From positions 16,021 through 80,020 of the forward strand of contig JAGXHL010000098.1 of the NCBI GenBank assembly GCA_024636215.1: 64,000 nt of DNA. Reading direction: 5' to 3'. Made by a program: the position numbers and the translations under genes. A model generated the notes under the pieces. The model saw only the letters and a list, made by a program, of their open reading frames with translations, did no database searches and was not told the DNA's origin. This document shows, one piece after another, positions 35,315 through 46,043 of the stretch. Positions within the stretch are counted from its first letter, which is position 1, and each line of letters starts with the position of its first letter. Source of the DNA: Deltaproteobacteria bacterium (GTDB lineage: Bacteria; Desulfobacterota; Desulfuromonadia; Desulfuromonadales; BM103).

Positions 35315-36636
35315 ATAACTTTACCCCGCGTGAAATCGTTTCGGAGCTCGATCGCTATATCGTCGGTCAGAACAGGGCAAAACGGGCCGTCGCGGTCGCC
35401 TTGCGTAACCGCTGGCGTCGTCAGCAGGTCGCAGCTGATCTGCGCGACGAGATTGCACCGAAAAACATCATCATGATCGGTCCGACCGGGGTGGGTAAAA
35501 CCGAGATCGCCAGACGCCTGGCGCGCCTGGCCCAGGCTCCGTTTGTTAAAGTTGAAGCCAGCAAGTTCACCGAAGTCGGCTATGTCGGCCGGGATGTCGA
35601 GAGCATGGTCCGCGACCTCGTTGAACTGGCGATCCTCATGGTCAAGACCGAAGAAGCCGAGAGTCAGAGGCTTAAAGCTGAAGACCTTGCCGAGGATCGT
35701 TTGCTCGACCTCCTTCTGCCCGGCGAAAAGAACCTTGAGGACGCCAAGGACGGCAGCAGCACAACACGCGACAAGCTTCGTCGTTTGTTGCGCATGGGCG
35801 AACTCAACGAACGTATGGTCGATATCGAAACTCAGGACTCCCAGATGCCGAATATGCAGGTCTTCGGCCCTCAAGGCCCCGAAGAGATGGGCATCAACTT
35901 CAAGGAGATGTTCGGCAACCTGTTTCCCAAAAAAACCAAGAACCGGAAAATGAAAGTCTCGGAAGCCCGAGAGCTTCTGATTGAGACGGAAGCCGAAAAA
36001 CTGGTCGACATGGACAAGGTCCAGACCCTGGCCAGGGAACGTACCGAACAGAACGGCATCATTTTCATCGACGAAATTGACAAGATCGCCAGTCGTGAAA
36101 GCGGGCACGGTCCCGAAGTCTCCCGTGAAGGCGTGCAGCGTGACATACTGCCGATCGTTGAAGGCAGCACTGTCAACACCAAATACGGCCCGGTCAAGAC
36201 CGACCACATCCTCTTCATTGCCGCCGGAGCCTTTCATGTTGCCAAACCGTCGGACCTGATCCCTGAGCTGCAGGGGCGATTCCCGATCCGGGTTGAGCTC
36301 GACAGTCTTGACGAAGCAGACTTTGTAAGGATCCTGACGGAACCGAACAACGCCCTGATCCGTCAGTACCAGGCCCTCATGGAGACCGAAGGCATTCACC
36401 TGAAGTTCAACCAGGAGGCGATCGCAGAGATCGCTAAAACCGCGGCTTCGGTCAACGAACGGACAGAAAACATAGGTGCCCGGCGCTTGCATACGATAAT
36501 GGAAACGCTGCTCGAAGAACTCTCCTTCAATGCGCCGGAGCGCCAGGATAAAAGCCTGACCATCGATGCCGCCTTTGTCCGTGAGCGCCTCGCTGAGATT
36601 GCCGAAGACGAAGATCTTTCACGTTACATCCTGTAA
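35311..36636 (+). CDS. hslU: HslU, ATPase subunit of the HslUV protease
   Basis: 441 aa, GTG start overlapping hslV. Walker [16 protein letters not shown] near 55, GYVGRDVES pore loop, I-domain (about 110-235), Walker [13 protein letters not shown], and the sensor-2 region [19 protein letters not shown] near the C-terminus. It unfolds substrates and delivers them to HslV. Confidence 0.97.
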   Translation: MNNFTPREIVSELDRYIVGQNRAKRAVAVALRNRWRRQQVAADLRDEIAPKNIIMIGPTGVGKTEIARRLARLAQAPFVKVEASKFTEVGYVGRDVESMVRDLVELAILMVKTEEAESQRLKAEDLAEDRLLDLLLPGEKNLEDAKDGSSTTRDKLRRLLRMGELNERMVDIETQDSQMPNMQVFGPQGPEEMGINFKEMFGNLFPKKTKNRKMKVSEARELLIETEAEKLVDMDKVQTLARERTEQNGIIFIDEIDKIASRESGHGPEVSREGVQRDILPIVEGSTVNTKYGPVKTDHILFIAAGAFHVAKPSDLIPELQGRFPIRVELDSLDEADFVRILTEPNNALIRQYQALMETEGIHLKFNQEAIAEIAKTAASVNERTENIGARRLHTIMETLLEELSFNAPERQDKSLTIDAAFVRERLAEIAEDEDLSRYIL

Positions 36637-37542
<906 letters not shown>

Positions 37543-37545
37543 GGC

Positions 37546-37717
37546 AAGCTGTAAGCTGTAAGCTGTAAGCTGTAAGCTGTAAGCTGTAAGCTGTAAGCTG
37601 TAAGCTGTAAGCTGTAAGCTGTAAGCTGTAAGCTGTAAGCTATTAAAAACTAACCTTTTGATTTGTCAAGATTTTTTTGATTTTACTTATAGCTGAAAGC
37701 TTACCGCTTACAGCTGC
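37546..37717 (+). repeat. Inverted heptamer-array element after argB
   Basis: The left arm is 13 exact copies of AAGCTGT plus AAGC (37546-37640). The centre contains TTTTTTTGATTTTACTT (37672-37688), one T shorter than the matching core after rnj. The right arm (37690-37717) has inverted, decayed units (AAGCTTACCGCTTACAGC). It fills almost the whole gap between argB and argD. Confidence 0.95.
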
Positions 37718-37739
37718 TTTACCATTACGGATACCCATT

Positions 37740-38939
37740 ATGATGAGCGCAACAGAAGAGTGGATCAGCCGCGCGGATCAGCACGTCATGAAAACCTACG
37801 GTCGCTACCCGCTCGTCGCCGCGCGCGGCGAGGGCTGCCGGTTGTGGGATGTCGATGGCAAAGTTTATCTCGATTTTCTCGCCGGGGTGGCCGTCAACAA
37901 CCTTGGCCATTGTCACCCGAAGGTGGTTGCTGCTCTGCGGGAGCAAGCCGGGCGTCTGCTGCATTGCTCCAACTTCTACCATATCCCGCAACAGGTTGAA
38001 CTGGCGGAGTGGCTCTGTGCACACTCCTTTGCCGACCGGGTCTTCTTCTGCAACTCCGGCGCGGAGGCCAATGAAGCCGCGCTGAAGCTGGCACGTAAGA
38101 ACAGCCTTGAAAAGTATGGTCAGGAGCGTTTCGAAGTCATCACCGCCCAGGCCTCTTTTCATGGCCGCACCATCGCCGCCATCAGCGCAACCGGCCAGGA
38201 CAAGGTCAAGTCGGGCTTTGCACCGATGCTTGAGGGCTTCAAACATGTACCTTTCGGTGATCTGAAGGCCATGCGCCAGGCGATCACTCCGAAGACCTGT
38301 GCCGTTATGCTCGAGCCTCTTCAGGGTGAGGGAGGGGTTAACGTCGCGCCGGCCGGCTATCTGAAAGCGGTCCGTGAGCTCTGTGATGAATTTAATCTGC
38401 TGCTGATTTTCGATGAGGTTCAGGTCGGCTGCGGCAGAACCGGCAGCCTCTGGGCCTATCAGCAGGAGGATGTTCTTCCTGACCTCATGACCCTGGCCAA
38501 AGCCCTGGCCGGAGGGCCGCCAATCGGCGCTCTGCTGACCACAGATGAACTGGCGGCAAGTCTCGGGGCTGGAACTCACGGCTCCACCTTCGGTGGCAAT
38601 CCTCTGGTCTGTGCTGCCGCTCTGGCCGCCATGCAGACGATCAACCAGCAAAGCCTGCTCGACAACTGTCGGGCAATGGGCGGCTACCTGACCGAGAAAC
38701 TCGAGCAATTAAAAGCCAGGTATTCTTTCATCAAGCAAGTCCGCGGCCGCGGCTTGATCATCGGCGTGGAGCTCGACATTGAAGGGGGCCCCCTGGTCGT
38801 CAAAGCCATGGATCGCGGCCTGCTGATAAACTGCACCGTCGGCAACGTCCTGCGGTTCGTACCGCCACTGATCGTCAGTCGGGCAGAGATCGATGAAGCG
38901 ATGATGATCCTTGACCAAGTGCTGGCAAGCGCAGGCTGA
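37740..38939 (+). CDS. argD: Acetylornithine aminotransferase
   Basis: 399 aa from the first of two ATGs. Class III aminotransferase signatures: GVAVNNLGHCHPKV, CNSGAEANEAALKLARK, FHGRT, LIFDEVQVGCGRTGSLWAYQ and the PLP lysine in DLMTLAKALAGG. The fourth step of arginine synthesis; the same enzyme often acts on succinyl-DAP, though DapL makes that unnecessary here. The ribosome site is poor because it lies next to the repeat element's right arm. Confidence 0.94.
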   Translation: MMSATEEWISRADQHVMKTYGRYPLVAARGEGCRLWDVDGKVYLDFLAGVAVNNLGHCHPKVVAALREQAGRLLHCSNFYHIPQQVELAEWLCAHSFADRVFFCNSGAEANEAALKLARKNSLEKYGQERFEVITAQASFHGRTIAAISATGQDKVKSGFAPMLEGFKHVPFGDLKAMRQAITPKTCAVMLEPLQGEGGVNVAPAGYLKAVRELCDEFNLLLIFDEVQVGCGRTGSLWAYQQEDVLPDLMTLAKALAGGPPIGALLTTDELAASLGAGTHGSTFGGNPLVCAAALAAMQTINQQSLLDNCRAMGGYLTEKLEQLKARYSFIKQVRGRGLIIGVELDIEGGPLVVKAMDRGLLINCTVGNVLRFVPPLIVSRAEIDEAMMILDQVLASAG

Positions 38940-38971
38940 TCAAGCAATCAAACCTTTAAGGAGTTATCACT

Positions 38972-39880
38972 GTGAATAAAGACTTTCTCTGCCTCAGCGA
39001 CTGGAGCCTGGAAGACCTGGAAAAGATCTTCGCGCTGACCGGCGAGTTGAAATCCAAACATAAAGCGAGCATGCCCCACCAAATTCTGGCAGGCAAGACC
39101 CTTGGCATGCTCTTCGACAAAAGCTCCACCAGGACCCGGGTTTCCTTCGAGACAGGCATGTTTCACCTCGGCGGACACGCCCTGTTTCTGGCCTCCGGCA
39201 ACACCCAGATGGGCCGCGGCGAGCCGATCAAGGACACCGCCCGCTGCATGGCCCGTTATGTTGACGGAGTCATGATCAGGACCTTCTCGCAGCAGGCCGT
39301 CGAGGAGTTCGCCCGCTACAGTTCGGTGCCGGTCATCAACGGTCTGACCGACAGCTATCATCCCTGTCAGATCATGGCCGATCTCTTCACCGTCAGTGAA
39401 CACAGACAGAACTATCGTGAGCTGAGCTACTGCTGGATCGGTGACGGCAACAATATGGCCAACAGCTGGATCAACGCCGCCGCCGTGTTTGGATTTGAAT
39501 TGCGCGTTGCAACTCCGGTCGGCTATGAGCCCGAGGCTGAAGTCTGCAAGCGTGCCGCCGCAGCCGGGGCAAAGATTTTCTACACCAACGACCCGCGTGA
39601 AGCCGCGAGCGGCGCACAGGTTCTCAACACGGACGTCTGGGCCAGTATGGGCCAGGAAAAAGAGCAGCAGGAACGTGCCAGAGCCTTTACCGGCTACCAG
39701 ATCAACATGGAACTGGTCGCCCTGGCTGATCCCGATTGCGTGGTTATGCACTGTCTGCCTGCCCACCGCGGCGAAGAAATCACTGACGAAGTCATGGAAA
39801 GCCGCCATGCCATCATCTACGATGAAGCCGAGAATCGTTTGCATGTGCAAAAAGCCATTATGGCGACCCTGATGGGTTAA
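38972..39880 (+). CDS. argF: Ornithine carbamoyltransferase
   Basis: 302 aa from a GTG start with AAGGAG upstream. Carbamoyl-phosphate loop SSTRTRVSFE near 51, MGRGEPIKDTARCMARYVDG, the HPCQ motif in SYHPCQIMADL, and HCLPAHRGEEIT with the ornithine-site cysteine. It makes citrulline. Confidence 0.96.
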   Translation: MNKDFLCLSDWSLEDLEKIFALTGELKSKHKASMPHQILAGKTLGMLFDKSSTRTRVSFETGMFHLGGHALFLASGNTQMGRGEPIKDTARCMARYVDGVMIRTFSQQAVEEFARYSSVPVINGLTDSYHPCQIMADLFTVSEHRQNYRELSYCWIGDGNNMANSWINAAAVFGFELRVATPVGYEPEAEVCKRAAAAGAKIFYTNDPREAASGAQVLNTDVWASMGQEKEQQERARAFTGYQINMELVALADPDCVVMHCLPAHRGEEITDEVMESRHAIIYDEAENRLHVQKAIMATLMG

Positions 39881-39899
39881 ACTCTCCTGGTGCGCCATA

Positions 39900-40625
39900 A
39901 TGAATATTATCTGTCCACATTGTGATTTTTCAAAAACGGTTGACCCGGCGCGGGTACCTGATCGTGCTGTTAAAGTAAACTGCCCCAGATGTAAAGAGCA
40001 GTTTACTTTTAACAAGACGTTGCAAGGGCAAGAAGTTTCGTCGAAACAGATTGATCGGCAACCAGCGCTACAGCCACCCACTACGGGAGACTACCAGGGG
40101 CGCAGGATTATCTGCAACGCCTGTGGTGCGATTCAAGCGCCTGCAGCGCGATGCGCACAGTGCGGTGCAACCATAATCGCCACAGCGAGCCCGGTGCACG
40201 AATATCGTTATGCCGGCTTCTGGACCCGGGTCGTGGCCTATCTGATCGACTCGCTTCTGCTGATCACCGTACAGTCGGTTCTCAGCCTGCTGATCAACCT
40301 GACCATCGGCATGCTGGGCATCGCCACCGATGGCGACCCGGCCATCAACACGGTGATCTGGCTTTTCGGAGCCGTACTCAGCATCAGCTACGCGGTCTTT
40401 TTCACTGGCTACTGTGGTCAGACCCCCGGCAAGATGGCGCTGCGTATCAAAGTCATACGCAGCGACGGCAGCCCGATCAACTATGCTCGTGCCGCACTAC
40501 GCGAAGTCCCGGGTAAATTCATTTCCAGCATCCTGTTTGGCATCGGCTACCTGATGGTTGCCTTCGACAGCCGAAAACAGGGATTGCATGACAAAATTGC
40601 CGATACGTACGTGGTAAAACTATAA
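39900..40625 (+). CDS. RDD-family membrane protein with N-terminal zinc ribbons
   Basis: 241 aa. N-terminal MJ0042-like zinc ribbon (CPHC ... CPRC, residues 5-31) and a second CNAC ... CAQC ribbon (about 75-95). RDD domain with two or three membrane helices begins at YAGFWTRVVAYLIDSLLL and ends KQGLHDKIADTYVV. RDD proteins are of mixed or unknown function, and some act as Na+/H+ exchangers. It lies inside the arg run, 19 nt after argF; no arginine-related role is apparent. A heptamer-array element follows its stop. Confidence 0.8.
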   Translation: MNIICPHCDFSKTVDPARVPDRAVKVNCPRCKEQFTFNKTLQGQEVSSKQIDRQPALQPPTTGDYQGRRIICNACGAIQAPAARCAQCGATIIATASPVHEYRYAGFWTRVVAYLIDSLLLITVQSVLSLLINLTIGMLGIATDGDPAINTVIWLFGAVLSISYAVFFTGYCGQTPGKMALRIKVIRSDGSPINYARAALREVPGKFISSILFGIGYLMVAFDSRKQGLHDKIADTYVVKL

Positions 40626-40631
40626 AACCAG

Positions 40632-40690
40632 TAACGCGCAAGAGACGCGCGACAAAGCACTTTCGCGCTACCGGCCACGCGCCACGCGCA
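40632..40690 (+). repeat. GC-rich heptamer-array element after the RDD gene
   Basis: The left side holds ACGCGCAAG and AGACGCGCGA. The right side is a 7-nt array reading CGCGCTA, CCGGCCA, CGCGCCA, CGCGC. It begins about six bases after the RDD stop and ends about 20 bases before argG, whose ribosome site (AAGGAG) follows. Confidence 0.7.
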
Positions 40691-40713
40691 CTTGATCAAA
40701 AGGAGTCTTACCA

Positions 40714-41931
40714 ATGTCCAAACCACAAATAAAAAAAGCTGTCCTCGCCTACTCCGGGGGTCTTGACACCTCGATCATCCTCAAATGGTTGATCGAGGAA
40801 TACGGGTGCGAAGTCATCGCCTTCTCGGCGGACCTCGGTCAGGGCGAAGAACTTGACGGTATCCCGAAAAAAGCCAAGGATACCGGAGCAAGCGCCTGTC
40901 ATATTCTTGACCTGCGCGAAGAATTCGTCCGCGATTTCGTCTTCCCGATGTTCCGCGCCAACGCGATCTATGAGGGCCGTTATTTTCTCGGCACCTCGAT
41001 CGCGCGGCCGCTGATTTCCAAGGCACAGATGGAGATCGCCGCCAAGGAAGGGGCTGATGCCGTTTCCCATGGCGCGACCGGCAAGGGCAACGACCAGGTT
41101 CGCTTCGAACTCGCCTATTATCACTTCGATCCTTCGGTGACGGTCATCGCCCCCTGGCGCGAGTGGGACCTGAACAGCCGCACGTCACTGGAAGAGTATG
41201 CCCGTAAGCACGGCATCCCGGTTCCGACCAGCAAGAAGTTCCCCTGGAGTTCCGACCGCAATCTTCTGCACATCTCTTTCGAAGGGGATGTTCTGGAGAA
41301 TCCCTGGGCGGAAGCCCCGGAGGAGATGTATGTGCTGACGGTGCGTCCCGAAGATGCCTCGGACCAGGCGGAATACGTTGAGATTGATTTTGAAAAGGGT
41401 GACGCCGTTGCCGTCAATGGCGAACGTCTCTCCCCGGCCAAACTGCTCGCCAGACTCAATGAACTGGGCGGCAAACATGGTATCGGTCGCGTTGATCTGA
41501 TGGAGAATCGCTTCGTCGGCATGAAGAGCCGTGGCGTCTACGAGACTCCCGGTGGCACCATTCTCGAGGAAGCTCACCGCGGCGTCGAATCGATCACCAT
41601 GGACCGTGAGGTCATGCACTTGCGTGACTCGATGGTCTCGCGTTATGCGTCAATGGTCTACAACGGTTTCTGGTTCGCCCCCGAGCGCATTGCTCTGCAG
41701 ACCATGATCGACCAGACCCAGCAGACTGTCAACGGCAAGGCCCGCGTCAAGCTCTATAAGGGGCACTGCCGCGTGGTTGGCCGCGATTCCGCCACTGACA
41801 GCCTGTTCAACGTCGACTTCGCCACCTTCGAGGCCGACGAAGTCTACAATCAGGCTGACGCCGAAGGCTTTATCAAGCTCAACGCGTTGCGCCTGCGCAT
41901 CGCTGCAATCCAGCGCGAAACAAGGAAGTAG
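40714..41931 (+). CDS. argG: Argininosuccinate synthase
   Basis: 405 aa. The PP-loop [15 protein letters not shown] near 11-25, [29 protein letters not shown] and EDNLLHIS-like [19 protein letters not shown] are diagnostic. It joins citrulline and aspartate with ATP. AAGGAG is upstream. Confidence 0.97.
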   Translation: MSKPQIKKAVLAYSGGLDTSIILKWLIEEYGCEVIAFSADLGQGEELDGIPKKAKDTGASACHILDLREEFVRDFVFPMFRANAIYEGRYFLGTSIARPLISKAQMEIAAKEGADAVSHGATGKGNDQVRFELAYYHFDPSVTVIAPWREWDLNSRTSLEEYARKHGIPVPTSKKFPWSSDRNLLHISFEGDVLENPWAEAPEEMYVLTVRPEDASDQAEYVEIDFEKGDAVAVNGERLSPAKLLARLNELGGKHGIGRVDLMENRFVGMKSRGVYETPGGTILEEAHRGVESITMDREVMHLRDSMVSRYASMVYNGFWFAPERIALQTMIDQTQQTVNGKARVKLYKGHCRVVGRDSATDSLFNVDFATFEADEVYNQADAEGFIKLNALRLRIAAIQRETRK

Positions 41932-41935
41932 CGGG

Positions 41936-41973
41936 TAGCGCGTGGCGAGAAAAAGCTTGTCGCGCCACGCGCT
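41936..41973 (+). repeat. GC-rich inverted repeat after argG
   Basis: AGCGCGTGGCG (41937-41947) is perfectly inverted as CGCCACGCGCT (41963-41973) around a 15-nt spacer. The units GTAGCGC and GTGGCG are the same heptamers as after dapB. It starts five bases after the argG stop. Confidence 0.8.
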
Positions 41974-41997
41974 GCACTCCGCGCGCCTCGTGCATTT

Positions 41998-42489
41998 ATG
42001 GACTTCAAGAAACAGTCGATCAAAACCTCCGTCGTCGCCTGCATTATCGACGATCAGGAACGCGTACTGCTGACCCGGCGCTGCATCGAGCCTTTCTGCG
42101 GCCAGTGGGTCATGCCGGGTGGCAAGATCGATCATGGTGAACGACTGCTCGAGGCAGTACATCGCGAAGTCCGTGAAGAGGTCGGCCTGGAGATCCGCGT
42201 CGACGGCCTGCTCGATGTCTATGAACATGTCGGGGTCGGCACGGCCGGCCACCACTATGTGATCCTCTACTACCGTGCCCATCCGCTCAGCGGGACCCTG
42301 GAACTCAACGCAGGCGAAGTGACCGAGGCGGCCTGGGTGGCCGCCGACGAATTGCAGCGCTATGATATGACCCCGGGGACCCGACACATCCTCGCCCAGG
42401 TCCTGCCGGGCTGGGTGAGCGACCCCGGCGAACCGGAAGACGAACTCTTGAGCCGGCTTCAGGTGGGTGGCAACACCCCGGCATCGTGA
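41998..42489 (+). CDS. NUDIX hydrolase
   Basis: 163 aa with a complete NUDIX box: G, five residues, E, seven residues, REVREEVGL (GKIDHGERLLEAV then HREVREEVGL, residues about 41-63). Flanking text SIKTSVVACIIDDQERVLLTRRC fits MutT/ADP-ribose pyrophosphatase-like proteins. Substrate unknown. The C-terminal tail (DPGEPEDELLSRLQVGGNTPAS) is extra. The ribosome site is weak. The stop is 10 nt before the next gene, suggesting coupling to the nitrilase-like protein. Confidence 0.88.
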   Translation: MDFKKQSIKTSVVACIIDDQERVLLTRRCIEPFCGQWVMPGGKIDHGERLLEAVHREVREEVGLEIRVDGLLDVYEHVGVGTAGHHYVILYYRAHPLSGTLELNAGEVTEAAWVAADELQRYDMTPGTRHILAQVLPGWVSDPGEPEDELLSRLQVGGNTPAS

Positions 42490-42499
42490 GAAACAAGCC

Positions 42500-43708
42500 A
42501 TGTTCCGCATCGTAGAAAAACCGGTCAATCTCGAATTTCCGCGCGGCCATCATCTGCATGCGATGGTCTGTCAGATTGCCAACCACCTGCAGAAGCAGGG
42601 CTACATCTGTCTGATCAGCGACCCCGACGAACAATGGCAGCAGATCCGCTCGATCTTTGATTTGGTGGCCAGCGGCGACAGTAACCTCAGCCGGCTGCAC
42701 TTCCTGGTGCTTCCGGAAGCCGCCATGCCTTACGCCCGGGTTGACGATCTGCTTGCCCTGATCAACCGCCAACGCCAGAACAACAGCGTCACCATTTTCG
42801 GGCTCGAGCATATCGACCTTTCGACCTATCTGGACCTGCTCGAGCGCCACGCCGATGACAATGCCGAAGCACTGGCCAGTGTTCGGGAAGATTTCGCCGC
42901 CGCCGATATCGCCAAAGTCCCGGTCAACTGCTGCATCACCGCAGTCAAGGAAGCCGATGGCCGACTGCGCGTCTTCATCCAGGCCAAGAGCCATCCTTTC
43001 TTTGGCGAGGAGACCATCGACCTGTTCCACGACCTCTACCGCGGCAAAGTTTTCCCGTTGCTGCGCTGCACGCCCAACGGCTTCAACTTCATGACCATGA
43101 TCTGCCTCGACTACATCTACCGCGATCTCTACCAGTCGAACATCAGCGTCCTGATCGAGAAGGCCAACGAGCTGTTCTATCAGACCCGACAACGACTCGA
43201 CCTGCTTTGCGTGCTGGAGTGCAACCCCAAACCCGAGCACAAGGCGTTCCGCGACGTGGTCAACGGCTTTTACGGTGAGTACCTCGCCTACACTCCGGGG
43301 GTGCGCGACACCATCACGGTCTTCTGCAACAGCTCCGATGAGACCACCGGATTCGGCAAGGATTTGAGCTTCAACTTCGGCCGCTCCATGGTGATCATGC
43401 ATCAGAGCCATAAGATCGCAACGGCCGAAACTACCGAGTACCGCAGCGATGATTTCGACGGTCTGCCGGTCTGCCGCATGCGCTTCGGAACAGCGAGCCG
43501 GCTCTATTACTTCAACTTGCCGCTGTTCCACGAGCTCGACCCGCGCACCACGCGCTTTCCGCTGAAAATCCACGCCATCTATCAACCGAAAGACGGCGGC
43601 TGGACGCGCTTCGGCGATCTTGATAATACCCTCGCAGACAACCACCATGACTACGCAGCGGCGAGCAAGCTCGACGCCGCCGACTCAGCAGAGAGGAAGA
43701 CAGACTGA
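42500..43708 (+). CDS. Nitrilase-fold-like protein of unknown function
   Basis: 402 aa. Not a family I recognise as named, but the carbon-nitrogen hydrolase triad can be traced: E73 in [19 protein letters not shown]163 in [14 protein letters not shown], and C202 in [16 protein letters not shown]. Spacing between Lys and Cys (39) is close to nitrilases. Residues 300-402 add [11 protein letters not shown] and a charged tail ([16 protein letters not shown]). It lies between a NUDIX gene and argH (3-nt gap), so it is likely expressed with arginine genes; an amidase or deaminase role is a guess. Confidence 0.6.
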   Translation: MFRIVEKPVNLEFPRGHHLHAMVCQIANHLQKQGYICLISDPDEQWQQIRSIFDLVASGDSNLSRLHFLVLPEAAMPYARVDDLLALINRQRQNNSVTIFGLEHIDLSTYLDLLERHADDNAEALASVREDFAAADIAKVPVNCCITAVKEADGRLRVFIQAKSHPFFGEETIDLFHDLYRGKVFPLLRCTPNGFNFMTMICLDYIYRDLYQSNISVLIEKANELFYQTRQRLDLLCVLECNPKPEHKAFRDVVNGFYGEYLAYTPGVRDTITVFCNSSDETTGFGKDLSFNFGRSMVIMHQSHKIATAETTEYRSDDFDGLPVCRMRFGTASRLYYFNLPLFHELDPRTTRFPLKIHAIYQPKDGGWTRFGDLDNTLADNHHDYAAASKLDAADSAERKTD

Positions 43709-43710
43709 TC

Positions 43711-45093
43711 ATGAGCGACAAACTCTGGGCCGGGCGCTTTACGCAGCCGACCGACGCCTTCGTCGAGGAATTCACCGCATCGATCAACTTTGATCAACGC
43801 CTTTACCGCTACGACATTCTCGGTTCGACAACTCACGCCCGCATGCTCGCCCGGCAGGGGATTATCGCCGACGACGAAGCCGAGACCATTGTCACCGGTT
43901 TGCGCGAGATCCACGCCGAGATCGAAGCCGGCCAGTTCACCTTCTCGGTAGCCCGCGAAGATATTCACATGAATATCGAGGCCCGACTGATCGAAAAGAT
44001 CGGTTCGGTCGGTGGCAAACTGCACACGGCTCGCTCGCGCAACGATCAGGTCGCCCTCGATGTCCGGCTTTATCTTCGCGACGAGGTCGACGCTATCTCA
44101 GTAGCGCTCAAAACCTTGCAGTCAGCCCTGCTCGATCAGGCCGAAGCCAATCTCGATGTCATCATGCCGGGCTACACCCATCTGCAGACCGCCCAGCCGG
44201 TACTCTTCGCCCATCACATGCTCGCCTACGTCGAGATGCTGGCCCGGGATACAGGTCGCCTGCGCGATCTGCGCAGCCGCCTCAACCTGATGCCCCTCGG
44301 TGCCGGAGCCCTGGCGGGAACAACCTTCCCCATCGACCGTGAATGGGTTGCCGAACAGCTCGGTTTTGCCGGCGTCACGCGCAACAGCCTCGACAGCGTC
44401 TCCGATCGCGACTTCGCCCTCGAGTTCTGCAGTTTTGCGTCGATCCTGATGATGCATCTTTCGCGCCTCTCAGAGGAACTGATTCTCTGGTCGAGCGCCG
44501 ACTTTGCCTTCATCGACCTCTCTGACGGCTTCTGCACCGGCAGCTCCATCATGCCGCAGAAGAAGAACCCCGATGTCCCGGAGCTGGTGCGTGGCAAAAC
44601 CGGCCGGGTTTACGGCAACCAGGTCAGCCTTCTGACCCTGATGAAGTCACTGCCACTGGCCTACAACAAAGACATGCAGGAAGACAAGGAGCCGCTCTTC
44701 GACACCATTGATACAGTGCGCGGCTCGCTCAAGGTTTTTGCCGAGATGATTGCCGAGATGAGCATCAATTCTGCACAGATGAGAATTGCCGCCGGGCGCG
44801 GCTTTTCGACCGCCACGGATATCGCCGACTACCTGGTGCGCAAGGGTCTGCCCTTCCGTAATGCTCACGAAGTAGTCGGGAGAACTGTCCGATACTGCGT
44901 TGAAAACACCAAAGACATTCCGGATCTGACGCTGGCCGAATTCCAGCAGTTCTCAAGTGACATTGAATCGGACATTTTCGATTACGTCACCCTGGAAGCT
45001 TCCGTCAACGCCCGCAAGGCGACCGGCGGAACGGCTCGTCCGGCGGTGGAAAAAGAACTTGGCCTCGCCCGGCGAGCCCTGAAGGAAGGTTGA
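43711..45093 (+). CDS. argH: Argininosuccinate lyase
   Basis: 460 aa, typical length. [64 protein letters not shown] [14 protein letters not shown] and the fumarase-superfamily signature [12 protein letters not shown] with its catalytic Ser loop. Releases arginine and fumarate. The ribosome site lies within the end of the previous gene. Confidence 0.97.
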   Translation: MSDKLWAGRFTQPTDAFVEEFTASINFDQRLYRYDILGSTTHARMLARQGIIADDEAETIVTGLREIHAEIEAGQFTFSVAREDIHMNIEARLIEKIGSVGGKLHTARSRNDQVALDVRLYLRDEVDAISVALKTLQSALLDQAEANLDVIMPGYTHLQTAQPVLFAHHMLAYVEMLARDTGRLRDLRSRLNLMPLGAGALAGTTFPIDREWVAEQLGFAGVTRNSLDSVSDRDFALEFCSFASILMMHLSRLSEELILWSSADFAFIDLSDGFCTGSSIMPQKKNPDVPELVRGKTGRVYGNQVSLLTLMKSLPLAYNKDMQEDKEPLFDTIDTVRGSLKVFAEMIAEMSINSAQMRIAAGRGFSTATDIADYLVRKGLPFRNAHEVVGRTVRYCVENTKDIPDLTLAEFQQFSSDIESDIFDYVTLEASVNARKATGGTARPAVEKELGLARRALKEG

Positions 45094-45095
45094 GC

Positions 45096-45887
45096 ATGAA
45101 ATTTACTGGTTTGTTTGCCTCTTCGCCGGTCACTATTCTGCGTGCTGTGCTGCTCGTCACCCTCTCTATGACGCTGCTTGCGGCGCTCTCGGCCTGTGGC
45201 AAGAAAGGTCCGGTTCGGCCGAAGGTTGCCAGACAGCTGGAAGCTCCAACTGAGGTCACTTTACAGCAGCAGGGCAATCTTTTCGTGCTCGCCTGGACCA
45301 TTCCAGCAGGTGACCGTGACGGCGGTGTGGAAGACTTGACCGGCTTTGTCATCAAACGTCTGAGCTATAACGCCAGCGACGGCTGCCCCACCTGCCGCAC
45401 CCCGCAAGATGAAGTTGCAGAACTCTCGATCAAGGATCCGACCCCGGGTCAAAGGATCGGCGACCGGATTTACTGGCGCGATTTCGATATTCGCGCCGAC
45501 ACCGGCTACAGATATGCGATCGTACCGGTCACTCTTGGCAATCTGGAAGCCCCCTTTGCCACGATTCATCTGGCCGTACAGCAACCACCGCCGGCACCGG
45601 GCAACTTGCAGGCAGAAGCCGGCAACGGGCAGATTGCCCTGCAATGGGAAGCCCCCACTTTGCCCGCCGGGATGGAACTGCTCGGTTACAATCTTTATCG
45701 CAGACAAGCTAAACGGCCCTTCCCGATTGTGCCGGTAAACGCCAAGCCCTTAGTGGAGACCTCTCTGCTTGATCGCGGTCTGGCGAACGGGCGGGCCTAC
45801 GAGTATCGCGTCAGCGCCCTGGTCGCCAGCGGCACTCACCAGCTTGAAAGCATGGCCAGCCCCGGCGTAGTGGCTACACCCCGGTGA
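45096..45887 (+). CDS. Fibronectin-III-like lipoprotein with an LptM-like N-terminus
   Basis: 263 aa. Signal peptide with lipobox LSAC (near residue 34), then GKKGPVRP as in LptM-type small lipoproteins, followed by two Fn3-like domains (about 48-155 and 160-260; second begins APGNLQAEAGNGQIALQWEAP). It starts three bases after argH, as I recall for Geobacter relatives, where a similar gene lies in this slot. Function unknown; likely outer-membrane anchored. Confidence 0.75.
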   Translation: MKFTGLFASSPVTILRAVLLVTLSMTLLAALSACGKKGPVRPKVARQLEAPTEVTLQQQGNLFVLAWTIPAGDRDGGVEDLTGFVIKRLSYNASDGCPTCRTPQDEVAELSIKDPTPGQRIGDRIYWRDFDIRADTGYRYAIVPVTLGNLEAPFATIHLAVQQPPPAPGNLQAEAGNGQIALQWEAPTLPAGMELLGYNLYRRQAKRPFPIVPVNAKPLVETSLLDRGLANGRAYEYRVSALVASGTHQLESMASPGVVATPR

Positions 45888-46043
45888 GGACTTGGATACA
45901 AGCTTTACAAGAGTCTACTGCTATGTTACCTAATTGCTTGAACGACTTGATCTCAGAACGCATAAAATCAGAAAAACACACATAGCATCAGAGAAGATTC
46001 GGACAATCAGCTCCGTTTGTCTTCACATTTTAAGGAGAGAACC
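45888..46043. other. Gap where lysA might be expected
   Basis: 156 bp without a gene. A weak promoter pair TTGAAC (45938-45943) and TAAAAT (45963-45968) with a long 19-nt spacer could start dapA transcription. Confidence 0.3.

Noticed and set aside
38948..40081. 377-aa minus-strand open frame over argF
   Set aside because: Antisense shadow of argF, which carries all catalytic motifs.
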